From the NCBI RefSeq assembly GCF_016135805.1, contig NZ_JADWOX010000018.1:48005-112004 (forward strand): DNA of 64,000 bases. Direction: 5' to 3'. Below, one piece after another: positions 1 through 7,068 of this stretch; the first letter of the stretch is position 1, and each line of letters starts with the position of its first letter. The DNA is from Caulobacter hibisci. Its GTDB lineage: Bacteria > Pseudomonadota > Alphaproteobacteria > Caulobacterales > Caulobacteraceae. The notes beneath the pieces are model-generated. The model did no database searches. It saw only the letters and a program-made list of their open reading frames with translations, and was not told where the DNA came from. The position numbers were made by a program, and so were the translations under genes.

Positions 1-280
1 CTGGATCGCCGCCAAGGACAAGCTGAACCCCAAGACGGTCTACGACTACGTCACCACCAACGACATCATCGGCGGCAACTCGGGCTCGCCGGTGATCGAC
101 GCCAAGGGCCGGGTGATCGGCGCGGCCTTCGACGGCAACATCCACTCTCTGGGCGGCGCCTTCGGCTATGACGGTTCGATCAACCGCACCGTGGTGGTCT
201 CGACGGCGGCGATCACCGAGGCCCTGACCAAGGTCTACGGCCGCGAGGCGCTGGTGAAGGAGCTGGTGTCGGGGAAGTAG
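1..280 (+). CDS. S46 family dipeptidyl-peptidase, C-terminal part
   Basis: The reading frame is open from base 2 to the TAG at 278-280, so only the last ~92 residues of the protein lie in the window. The segment contains GGNSGSPV, the catalytic-serine motif of chymotrypsin-fold S46 peptidases (DPP7/DPP11 type), followed by the family's typical tail with a GAAFDGN stretch. Known members are periplasmic enzymes of about 700 residues that remove dipeptides from peptide N-termini. The histidine and aspartate of the triad would lie upstream of the window. A composite palindromic repeat begins a few bases after the stop. Confidence 0.85.
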   Translation, partial: WIAAKDKLNPKTVYDYVTTNDIIGGNSGSPVIDAKGRVIGAAFDGNIHSLGGAFGYDGSINRTVVVSTAAITEALTKVYGREALVKELVSGK

Positions 281-286
281 GTCCTC

Positions 287-449
287 ATCCCTCTCCCCCT
301 GCGGGAGAGGGTGCCCTCCCGGAGGGAGGTCGGGGTCTCTCAGACGTCGAACGCCGCGCCAGCCGATCCGCTGTCGCGGCGTTTTGCGTTTGTGCGACCC
401 CTCATCCGTCGGCTGCCGCCGACACCTTCTCCCGCAGGGGGAGAAGGAT
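287..449. repeat. Composite palindromic intergenic repeat, copy 1
   Basis: The element has two outer hairpin arms of the ccctctccccctgcgggaga type and a central hairpin of the gccgcg...cgcggcg type next to the block ctcagacgtc. Copies with the same architecture lie at 9897-10053 and 52707-52874. The outer arms are inverted relative to each other. Each copy follows closely on a stop codon (S46 peptidase, dxs, acyl-CoA carboxylase). It has no coding potential; the ORFs that cross it are artefacts of GC-rich sequence. Confidence 0.85.
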
Positions 450-582
450 TGGCCTGTGCACATTTCACCACTGCAACACGCTGAAATGTGGAATGTTTTT
501 CGCTGGGACCGGAGCGCGCCTCGGGCAAGGGCGCGTGTTTTCCGCGCTTCGTGCGCGTCCACCGGCACCAGGAGAAATCGCC

Positions 583-1557
583 TTGAGCGTTTCCAGCCTG
601 AGCAGTTCCTCGATCATGCAGCAGTTGCTGCAGTCGATGCGCAGCTCCTCAACGACGTCCGCGGCCAGCGCGGCGTCGACCACCAGCAGCACGTCCAGCA
701 GCGCGTCCACTGGGCAAGAACTGCAGGTCGGCAGCGGTTCACCCCCGCCGCCGCCCCCGCCGCCCATGAGCTCGCAAGGCTCGAGCGGCGAAAGTTTCAG
801 CTCCGAAACCCTCGGCTCGCTGCTTTCCATGCAGGAAGGCGGCATGAGCCAGATGGGCGGGATGCAGGGCATGGGCGGCCCGGGCCAGGGGGGCTTTGAG
901 TCCCTCGACACCGACGCCGACGGAACCCTGTCGACCGACGAGCTGACCACGGCCCTCAGCAGCGCGCTGGGCGAGTCGGACGACGTCTCGTCGGCCGTCG
1001 AAAGCCTGATCTCCGACGGCGACACCGACGGCGACGGCAGCCTGTCGGGCGACGAGTTCGCGGCCCTGGCCCAAGCCTCGGGCGGCCCTGGCGGCATGGG
1101 CGGTCCGCCACCCGGACCGCCGCCGTCTGAAAGCGCGAGCAGTGAAAGTGGCGGCGGTGGCGGTGGGGCCGGCGGCGCTGGCGGCGCTTCCAGCTCCAGC
1201 GAGGTGTTCGACAGCCTCGACACCAACGAGGACGGCACCGTTTCGGCCGCCGAACTGGCCGCCGCCTATACCGACAGCACCGACAGCACCGATGCGACCT
1301 CGGCCGCCTCCTCGCTGATCTCGTCGGCCGACACGAACGGCGACGGCGGCCTGTCCGGCGACGAGTTCGCCTCGCTGCTGAAGCAGGCCTCCGACACCAC
1401 CGACACCACCTCGACCCTCGCCAGCACGCTGTCGAGTTCGAGCCTGGCGTCGGACATGATGCAGAAGCTGCTGCAGCAGCTGGCCGACGCCGCGACGAGC
1501 AGCACGGCCAGCAGCGACAGCTCCAGCACGACCCAGTCGGTCAGCATCGCCGCTTAA
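583..1557 (+). CDS. EF-hand calcium-binding protein with four EF loops
   Basis: I place the start at TTG 583, preceded by ggaga at 571-575; the longer open frame upstream has no ribosome site and reads as non-coding. The 324-residue product carries four canonical EF-hand loops beginning near residues 109, 147, 213 and 250 (DTDADGTLSTDE, DTDGDGSLSGDE, DTNEDGTVSAAE, DTNGDGGLSGDE), spaced as two pairs of about 38 residues. The linkers are low-complexity Ser/Thr, Gly and Pro (a PPPPPPP run near residue 57). No signal peptide or membrane segment is evident. The role is unknown; calcium buffering or sensing is inferred from the loops. ATG 616 is an alternative start. A strong hairpin follows the stop. 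Confidence 0.8.
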   Translation: MSVSSLSSSSIMQQLLQSMRSSSTTSAASAASTTSSTSSSASTGQELQVGSGSPPPPPPPPMSSQGSSGESFSSETLGSLLSMQEGGMSQMGGMQGMGGPGQGGFESLDTDADGTLSTDELTTALSSALGESDDVSSAVESLISDGDTDGDGSLSGDEFAALAQASGGPGGMGGPPPGPPPSESASSESGGGGGGAGGAGGASSSSEVFDSLDTNEDGTVSAAELAAAYTDSTDSTDATSAASSLISSADTNGDGGLSGDEFASLLKQASDTTDTTSTLASTLSSSSLASDMMQKLLQQLADAATSSTASSDSSSTTQSVSIAA

Positions 1558-1583
1558 GGCCGAGCTTTCCGATCCAGACGGCG

Positions 1584-1616
1584 CACGGCCGCGGGGACTC
1601 TCCCTCCGCGGCCGTG
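1584..1616 (+). terminator. Hairpin terminator after the EF-hand gene
   Basis: A perfect 11-bp stem (cacggccgcgg at 1584-1594 with ccgcggccgtg at 1606-1616) starts about 25 bases after the EF-hand stop. There is no clean T run, so the assignment rests on the stem and position only. Confidence 0.55.
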
Positions 1617-1774
1617 TTCGCGTCTTGACCAGCCCGTCGCCCGCCCAGCAGGCGCCGGCGCTCGCCACGCCAAAGGTTAAGCAAGCCGCTTGCGCCGGGC
1701 GCGCTTGTGTTGGACAAACTGGCCCCTTGGCCGGCGTCGCGGGGGCGTCGCTTCATACTTAAGGTTCCGCCGTC

Positions 1775-3058
1775 TTGCTTTTCCGTCCCGAGAACGTTCA
1801 GGCCCTCGCCGGCCTGGCGCTCACCCTCGGCCTTTGCTGGCTCGTCTCCGAAAACCGCAAGCGCTTCCCATGGGTGCTGGCCATCGGCGCCCTGATCATC
1901 CAGGTCGGCCTGGTCGTCCTGCTGTTCGGCCTGCCGCAGGCCCAGCAGATGCTGCGCGGCGTCAACGGCGCGGTCGAGGGCCTCGGCGCCTCCACCCAGG
2001 CCGGCACCGCCTTCGTGTTCGGCTTCCTGGCCGGCGGCGACCAGCCCTATCCGGTCAGCAATCCGGGTGCGGGCTTCATCTTCGCCTTCCGCGTCATGCC
2101 GGTGATCCTGGTGGTCTGCGCCCTGTCGGCGCTGCTGTGGCACTGGAAAATCCTGAAGTGGGCCGCCCAAGGCTTCGGCTTCGTGTTCCAGAAGACCCTG
2201 GGCCTGCGCGGGCCGCCGGCCCTGGCCACCGCCGCCACCATCTTCATGGGCCAGATCGAAGGCCCGATCTTCATCCGCGCCTATCTCGACAAGCTGAGCC
2301 GCTCGGAACTGTTCATGCTGATCACGGTCGGCATGGCCTGCGTGTCCGGCTCGACCATGGTCGCCTACGCCACCATCCTGGCCGACGTGCTGCCCAACGC
2401 CGCGGCCCACGTGCTGACCGCCTCAATCATCTCGGCCCCGGCCGGCGTGCTGCTGGCCCGCATCGTCGTGCCGTCGGATCCGCTGGAAAAGGGCGGCGAC
2501 CTGGACCTGGCCGCCGAGGACAAGACCTACGGCAGCGCCATCGACGCCGTCATGAAGGGCACCACCGACGGCCTGCAGATCGCGCTGAACGTCGGCGCGA
2601 CCCTGATCGTCTTCGTGGCCCTGGCCACCATGCTCGACAAGTTCCTGGCCCTGCTGCCGGCCGTCGGCGGCGAGCCGCTGAGCCTGACACGCGGCCTGGG
2701 CGTGGTGTTCTCGCCCCTGGCCTGGTCGATGGGCATCCCCTGGAAGGAAGCCGGCAGCGCCGGCGGCCTGCTGGGCACCAAGCTGATCCTCACCGAGTTC
2801 ACCGCCTTCATCCAGATGGCCAAGACCGGCGCGTCGACGCTCGACGAGCGCTCGCGGATGATCATGACCTATGCCCTGTGTGGCTTCGCCAACATCGGCT
2901 CGGTCGGCATGAACGTCGCCGGCTTCTCGGTGCTGGTGCCCCAGCGCCGCCAGGAAGTGCTGAGCCTGGTGTGGAAGGCCATGCTGGCCGGCTTCCTGGC
3001 CACCTGCCTGACCGGTTCGCTGATCGGCCTGATGCCCCGGGCGCTGTTCGGGCTTTGA
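1775..3058 (+). CDS. NupC-type concentrative nucleoside transporter
   Basis: This 427-residue inner-membrane protein belongs to the CNT (NupC) family, which imports nucleosides with Na+ or H+. The sequence shows many hydrophobic helices, the family motif GQIEGPIFI near residue 166 (GQTESPLVI-like in NupC), and the downstream block MACVSGSTMVAYATIL. The length matches bacterial CNTs (about 400-430). The start is TTG 1775 (MLFRPENVQAL); no better ATG lies nearby in frame. The gene stands alone: hairpin sequence precedes it and a palindromic repeat follows. The ion and nucleoside specificity cannot be told from the sequence. Confidence 0.88.
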   Translation: MLFRPENVQALAGLALTLGLCWLVSENRKRFPWVLAIGALIIQVGLVVLLFGLPQAQQMLRGVNGAVEGLGASTQAGTAFVFGFLAGGDQPYPVSNPGAGFIFAFRVMPVILVVCALSALLWHWKILKWAAQGFGFVFQKTLGLRGPPALATAATIFMGQIEGPIFIRAYLDKLSRSELFMLITVGMACVSGSTMVAYATILADVLPNAAAHVLTASIISAPAGVLLARIVVPSDPLEKGGDLDLAAEDKTYGSAIDAVMKGTTDGLQIALNVGATLIVFVALATMLDKFLALLPAVGGEPLSLTRGLGVVFSPLAWSMGIPWKEAGSAGGLLGTKLILTEFTAFIQMAKTGASTLDERSRMIMTYALCGFANIGSVGMNVAGFSVLVPQRRQEVLSLVWKAMLAGFLATCLTGSLIGLMPRALFGL

Positions 3059-3083
3059 CCGATCTATAGTTGCTCAGTCTCCT

Positions 3084-3124
3084 CCCTTCCCCCTTGATGG
3101 GGGAAGGGCCGGGGATGGGGGTGG
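3084..3124. repeat. Left arm of paired palindromic repeat around DUF559 gene 1
   Basis: The arm reads cccttcccccttgatggggg followed by aagggccggggatgggggtgg, a hairpin plus a GGGATGGGGG tail. The same sequence recurs in inverted orientation at 3508-3551, on the other side of the DUF559 gene. Confidence 0.85.
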
Positions 3125-3131
3125 CTGCGGC

Positions 3132-3503
3132 GTGTCCGAACGAGAACCAAGGCCGACACATGCGCCTGGCGCCGTCGGCCGAGCCCGCCGTCTTCGGCGG
3201 GAGATGACCGCCAGCGAGCGGAACCTCTGGAAAGCGCTTAGAGCGCTCGACCTCCATATCCGGCGCCAGGCGCCGATCGGCCGCTACGTCGCCGACTTCG
3301 TGCATCATCCGTCGCGGCTCGTGATCGAGGTCGACGGTGGGCGGCACGACCTTTCCGAAGAACAGCTGCATGACGCCGAGCGGGACGCCTGGCTGGCGAG
3401 CCAGGGCTATCGCGTGCTGCGGGTGCGGGATGTCGAGGCGTTCGGAAATCCCGAGGAGATCGCCGAGCGCGTCGCGGCGGAGATCCGGCGCTTTGTCGTC
3501 TGA
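3132..3503 (+). CDS. DUF559 domain protein, Vsr/PD-(D/E)XK-like nuclease fold (intact)
   Basis: The 123-residue product has the DUF559 signature: a basic N-terminal helix (TASERNLWKALRAL), then RRQAPIGRYVADFV, then LVIEVDGGRHD, then GYRVLRVRDVEAF. The conserved acidic residues (D of VADF, E and D of IEVDG) fit the very-short-patch-repair/PD-(D/E)XK nuclease fold; activity of this family is largely untested. The start is GTG 3132, eight bases beyond the left repeat arm, and the stop at 3501-3503 is followed at once by GTAACCAC, the inner edge of the right arm. The whole gene therefore fills the space between inverted repeat arms. A second, broken copy lies at 4278. Confidence 0.85.
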   Translation: MSEREPRPTHAPGAVGRARRLRREMTASERNLWKALRALDLHIRRQAPIGRYVADFVHHPSRLVIEVDGGRHDLSEEQLHDAERDAWLASQGYRVLRVRDVEAFGNPEEIAERVAAEIRRFVV

Positions 3504-3507
3504 CGCC

Positions 3508-3551
3508 GTAACCACCCCCATCCCAACCCTTCCCCCATCAAGGGGGAAGGG
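3508..3551. repeat. Right arm of paired palindromic repeat around DUF559 gene 1
   Basis: The arm begins gtaaccacccccatcccaac and ends in the hairpin ccttcccccatcaaggggga. It is the inverted counterpart of the 3084-3124 arm. The inner edge GTAACCAC is shared with the repeat at the 3' end of DUF559 gene 2, although the hairpin sequences belong to different repeat families. Confidence 0.85.
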
Positions 3552-3579
3552 CTCTTATGGCGACGGGAGGACTATCAGA

Positions 3580-4197
3580 ATGAAGCTCTACGACAGCCGT
3601 CGTGCGCCCAATCCGCGCCGGGTGCGGTGGTTCATGGCCGAGAAGGGGATCGAGGACGTCGAGATCGTCGAGATCGACATCTTCGCCGGCCAGCACCGCG
3701 CGCCCGACTACCTGGCCAAGGCTGGCCTGCCCAACGTGCCCGCCCTGGAGATCGACGAGACGACCACGATCACCGAGTCGGTGGCCATCTGCCGCTACCT
3801 GGAAAGCGCCTATCCCGAGCCCAACCTGTTCGGCGCCGATCCGCGCGAGGTCGCGGTGATCGAGATGTGGGCGCGGCGGGCCGAGATGCTGGTGGCCACG
3901 CCGCTGATGCTGACCGTGCGCCACAGCCATCCGGCCCTGGCGGCGATCGAGACCCAGGTCCCCGAAGTCGCCGCCAACAACCGCGCCGCCGCCGAGAAGG
4001 GCATCCGGGTGCTCGACAGGCGTCTGGCCGAAAGCCCGTTCATCGCCGGCGACCGGGTGACCATCGCCGACATCCTGGCCGTGACGGGAATCGACTTCGC
4101 GCGGATGGCTCGGTTTCGGCCCGATCCGGAGCTGGCGCACGTGAAGCGCTGGCTGGAGGCGATGATGGCGCGGCCGGCGGCGAAGGCGGGGGTGTAG
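3580..4197 (+). CDS. Glutathione S-transferase family protein
   Basis: The 205-residue product has the usual GST layout. An N-terminal thioredoxin-like domain (MKLYDSRRAPNPRRVRWFMAE, then GLPNVPALEIDE with the cis-Pro, then the glutathione-contact motif TITESVAICRYLE) is followed by a helical C-terminal domain with the conserved FIAGDRVTIADI turn near residues 150-161. Such cytoplasmic enzymes conjugate glutathione to electrophiles or act as thiol peroxidases; the substrate is unknown. ATG 3580 follows a gggagg ribosome site at 3565-3570. Upstream frame extension runs through the repeat and is rejected. Confidence 0.9.
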   Translation: MKLYDSRRAPNPRRVRWFMAEKGIEDVEIVEIDIFAGQHRAPDYLAKAGLPNVPALEIDETTTITESVAICRYLESAYPEPNLFGADPREVAVIEMWARRAEMLVATPLMLTVRHSHPALAAIETQVPEVAANNRAAAEKGIRVLDRRLAESPFIAGDRVTIADILAVTGIDFARMARFRPDPELAHVKRWLEAMMARPAAKAGV

Positions 4198-4220
4198 AGT
4201 GTTGGGGTTGCGGCCGCGAT

Positions 4221-4281
4221 CCCCTCTCTCTTAGAGAGAGGGAGGGGCCCGCGCCGAAGGCGTGGGAGGGTGAGTGGTTAC
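4221..4281. repeat. Left arm of paired palindromic repeat around DUF559 gene 2
   Basis: The arm contains the hairpin ctctctcttagagagag, the block ggaggggccc, a second small hairpin and the inner edge gggtgagtggttac. The inverted counterpart is at 4688-4747, and the same arm sequence occurs at 49203-49262. The TAA stop of the minus-strand DUF559 reading frame (4278-4280) lies inside this inner edge. Confidence 0.88.
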
Positions 4282-4640
4282 GGCCTCACCGATCGGAGCG
4301 CGGCCAGGATATCGGCGGCGGTTCCGCCGGGGTCCGCCAAGACCCGTTCATTGAGGAATCTGAGAACCACGTACCCAATCCGCTTCAACGTGTCGGTGCG
4401 ATGATCGTCATAGACTTCACGACCGTCATGAGCCGCGCCGTCGAGCTCCACGATGAGCTTGCCCGCCTCGCAGACGAAGTCCGTGAAATAGCGGCCGATC
4501 GCGATCTGCCGCATGAAACTTGAAGCCGGCGAGGCGGCGGTTGCGGACGAGCGCCCACAGCGTCTTCTCCGCCAAGGTCTGGCTTTGGCGAAGGCGGCGG
4601 GCGTAGCGGTCCTGTCCATGCGCAAAGTCAGGCGGGGCGG
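4278..4640 (-). pseudogene. DUF559 domain gene, broken by a 1-base insertion
   Basis: The C-terminal part is intact in one minus-strand frame: RQIAIGRYFTDFV, then LIVELDGAAHD, then YVVLRFLNERVL, ending at TAA 4278. The N-terminal part of the family (RRLRQSQTLAEKTLWALVRN, then RRLAGFKFH) is found in a different frame at about 4513-4612. The two join perfectly (...GFKFH + RQIAIG...) if one base, the C at about 4512 on the plus strand, is removed. The N-terminal frame also has no visible ATG, GTG or TTG before an in-frame stop. I conclude this is a decayed copy of the gene type at 3132, unless the extra base is a sequencing error. Confidence 0.8.
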
Positions 4641-4687
4641 TGCGGTGTTTTCAATCAGAGGAATTGGGATTTTCCTGTAGGCGGCGA

Positions 4688-4747
4688 AACCACTCACCCT
4701 CCCACCGCTTCGCGGCGGGCCCCTCCCTCTCTCTAAGAGAGAGGGGG
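4688..4747. repeat. Right arm of paired palindromic repeat around DUF559 gene 2
   Basis: The arm reads aaccactcaccctcccacc, a small hairpin, gggcccctccctc and the hairpin ctctctaagagag. It is inverted relative to 4221-4281. About 55 bases later the HDAC-like gene starts. Confidence 0.88.
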
Positions 4748-4801
4748 AAGAGAATCCGGCTGCGCTTGGCTCCCGCGATCCATCCGGCATAACCTCGTTC
4801 C

Positions 4802-5722
4802 ATGGCCATCTCGCTGTTCACCCATGCCGACATGCTCGACCACCGGCCAGGGCCCGGTCACGTGGAGAGCCCGGCGCGGCTGAGGGCGGTGATCGACGCG
4901 CTGGAGGACGACGCCAATCTCGACTTGGAGCCGTTCGAGGCGCCGCTGGTCGATCCGGCCGACCTGCTGCGGATCCATCCGGCCGCCTTCGTCGATTCGA
5001 TCTTCGCCGCCGCGCCGCATGCTGGGATCCATGCGCTGGACCCCGATACGGTGATGTCCACGGGCAGCCTGATCGCCGCGCGGCGGGCGGCCGGGGCGGT
5101 GGCGGCGGCCGTGCGTCATGTGGCGAGCGGGGAGGGGAGCCGGGCCTTCTGCGCCGTGCGGCCGCCTGGCCACCATGCCGAGCCGGCCACGCCCATGGGC
5201 TTTTGCGTGTTCTCCAACGTGGCGATCGCCGCCAGGGTCGCCCAGGCCAGCGGCCTGCGGCGCGTGGCCATCGTCGATTTCGACGTCCACCACGGCAACG
5301 GCAGCCAGGCGGCGTTCGAGCACGACCCGACGGTGATGGTCGCCTCGATCCACCAGTCGCCGCTCTACCCCGGCACCGGCGACCCGTCGGAGAAGGGCCT
5401 GGGCAACATCGTCAACGCCACGGTGGCGCCCGGCGCGACCAGCGAATCCTGGCGCGGGGCGTTCGAGGGGCTGATGGGACGGGTCGACGCCTTCGCCCCC
5501 GACCTGATCTTGGTCTCGGCCGGGTTCGACGCCCATGCCCGCGATCCCCTGGCGCAGCAAAGCCTTGAAGTCGAGGACTTCGCCTGGGCGACGCGGGCGA
5601 TCGTGACGGTCGCCGACCATCGATCCAGAGGGCGTATTGTCTCCTCGCTCGAGGGCGGGTACGACCTCGAAGCGCTCGGCCGTTCGGCCCAGGCGCATGT
5701 TCGAGCACTTCAGGAAGGATAG
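4802..5722 (+). CDS. Histone deacetylase family hydrolase (AcuC/AphA-like)
   Basis: The 306-residue product belongs to the arginase/deacetylase fold. RPPGHHAEP supplies the charge-relay histidines, DFDVHHGNG supplies zinc ligands D161 and H163, AGFDAH supplies zinc ligand D243, and the late LEGGYDL loop is present. Bacterial members are zinc amidohydrolases acting on acetylated polyamines, acetyl-lysine or small amides in the cytoplasm; the substrate here is not predictable. The length is typical for class II-like bacterial enzymes. ATG 4802 begins MAISLFTHADMLDH, the usual N-terminus. It precedes the phosphatase, xseB and isoprenoid genes on the same strand. Confidence 0.9.
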   Translation: MAISLFTHADMLDHRPGPGHVESPARLRAVIDALEDDANLDLEPFEAPLVDPADLLRIHPAAFVDSIFAAAPHAGIHALDPDTVMSTGSLIAARRAAGAVAAAVRHVASGEGSRAFCAVRPPGHHAEPATPMGFCVFSNVAIAARVAQASGLRRVAIVDFDVHHGNGSQAAFEHDPTVMVASIHQSPLYPGTGDPSEKGLGNIVNATVAPGATSESWRGAFEGLMGRVDAFAPDLILVSAGFDAHARDPLAQQSLEVEDFAWATRAIVTVADHRSRGRIVSSLEGGYDLEALGRSAQAHVRALQEG

Positions 5723-5765
5723 GGACCCGGCGCCGCGCCCAGCGCGAGCCGGACCGTCGAGGAAA

Positions 5766-6386
5766 ATGGCCGACGCACCGACCGCCGACCAGACCGCCTC
5801 GCCCGTGGTCCGCCCGCCCGGGACGATCGTCCTGGCTCGCCACGGCGAGCCCGCCCTGTCGCGCAAGGTGCATTTCAGCGCCAAGGCCTATGGCGACTGG
5901 TGGGCCCTGTACGAGGAAGGCGGCCTGCTGGCCGGCCAGACCCCGCCGGATGGCCTGCTGGAGATCGCCCGCAAGGCCGACGTCATCATCTCCTCGACCC
6001 GCCGCCGCTCGATCGAGACCGCCCAGGCCATCGCCGGCGGCCGCGACTTTCCCCGCGACCCGATGTTCATCGAGGCCCCGCTGCCGCCGCCGCCCTGGCC
6101 CAGCTGGATCAAGCTGTCGCCCAAGAAGTGGGGTTTCTTCTCGCGCTTCTGGTGGTGGTTCTTCGACCATCATATGGGCCAGGAAAACCGCAAGCAGGCC
6201 GAGGTGCGCGCCGACGCGGCCGCCGACGCCCTGATCGCCCTGTCGCAGGACGGGAAGAACGTGCTGCTGGTGGCCCACGGCTTTTTCAACACCATGATCG
6301 GCGTGGCCTTGCAGAAGCGCGGGCTGAAGAAGACCCTCGACCAGGGCTTCCAGTACTGGTGCGTCAAGCGCTTCGAGCGCGCCTGA
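5766..6386 (+). CDS. Histidine phosphatase family protein
   Basis: The 206-residue product shows the histidine-phosphatase signature LARHGEPALS near residue 22, the SSTRRRSIETAQAI block and the second catalytic histidine in VLLVAHGFFN near residue 167. A Trp/Phe-rich segment (WGFFSRFWWWFFDHH) in the middle is unusual and might form a membrane-facing or protein-binding surface. Family members remove phosphate from sugars, nucleotides or proteins; the substrate is unknown. The start ATG 5766 lies 43 bases after the HDAC-like gene. Longer in-frame extension overlaps that gene and is rejected. Confidence 0.85.
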   Translation: MADAPTADQTASPVVRPPGTIVLARHGEPALSRKVHFSAKAYGDWWALYEEGGLLAGQTPPDGLLEIARKADVIISSTRRRSIETAQAIAGGRDFPRDPMFIEAPLPPPPWPSWIKLSPKKWGFFSRFWWWFFDHHMGQENRKQAEVRADAAADALIALSQDGKNVLLVAHGFFNTMIGVALQKRGLKKTLDQGFQYWCVKRFERA

Positions 6387-6451
6387 AGCCTCACAGCCGT
6401 TGCCCGCGGGCCGCCCACTGACTAGGGTGCCCGCTTCTCCCTGGAGTAGAA

Positions 6452-6706
6452 ATGACCGACGCCGCTTCCCCTGTGCATGATCTCTCGGCCCTGAGCTTCG
6501 AGCAGGCCCTGGCCGAGCTCGAGAAGATCGTGTCCGAGCTGGAATCGGGCCAGGCGCCGCTGGAGCGGTCGATCGACATCTACGAGCGCGGCGCGGCCCT
6601 GAAGGCCCACTGCGAGAAGAAGCTGGAAGCCGCGCGCCTGAAGGTCGAGAAGATCGTGCTTGGACAAGGCGGCGCCGCGGGCGTCGAGCCGGCCGAGTTC
6701 TCCTGA
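6452..6706 (+). CDS. xseB: Exodeoxyribonuclease VII small subunit
   Basis: The 84-residue product matches XseB: SFEQALAELEKIVSELESGQ, then LERSIDIYERGAALKAHCEKKL, a helical hairpin. Several XseB copies bind the large subunit XseA to form exonuclease VII, which degrades single-stranded DNA into oligonucleotides. The length is normal (about 80). ATG 6452 follows ctggag. The gene overlaps the csaA start (TGATG at 6704-6708). The order xseB-ispA-dxs is common in proteobacteria. xseA is not in the window. Confidence 0.95.
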   Translation: MTDAASPVHDLSALSFEQALAELEKIVSELESGQAPLERSIDIYERGAALKAHCEKKLEAARLKVEKIVLGQGGAAGVEPAEFS

Positions 6707-7068
6707 TGGGGCAGGCCTCGCCGAAGATCGCGCCGACGATCGCGTTCGAGGATTTCGAGCGCGTGGATATCCGCGTAGGGACGATCACCGCGGCCGAGGC
6801 CTTTCCCGAAGCCCGCAAGCCAGCCTACAAGCTGACGATCGATTTTGGACCGGCGATCGGCGTCAAGCGCTCGTCGGCCCAGGTGACCCGCCACTATGCG
6901 ATCGACCAGCTGGTCGGGCGTCGCGTGGCGGCGGTGGTGAACTTCAAGCCGCGCCAGATCGGCCCGTTCATGTCGGAGGTCCTTTGCCTGGGCTTTCCCG
7001 ACGACGAGGGCGAGGTCGTCCTCGTGACGGTCGATCGGCCGGCGCCGAACGGGGGAAAGCTGTTTTGA
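6706..7068 (+). CDS. csaA: CsaA-like tRNA-binding domain protein
   Basis: The 120-residue product is a single tRNA-binding OB-fold domain of the CsaA type: FERVDIRVGTI near residue 18, then KLTIDFGPAIG, SSAQVTRHY, VVNFKPRQIGPFMSEVL and PNGGKLF at the end. CsaA dimers bind tRNA and have been reported to show chaperone or export-related activity. The length is typical (about 110-120). The start overlaps the xseB stop and the end overlaps the TTG start of ispA by four bases, so translational coupling in this operon is likely. Confidence 0.9.
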   Translation: MGQASPKIAPTIAFEDFERVDIRVGTITAAEAFPEARKPAYKLTIDFGPAIGVKRSSAQVTRHYAIDQLVGRRVAAVVNFKPRQIGPFMSEVLCLGFPDDEGEVVLVTVDRPAPNGGKLF

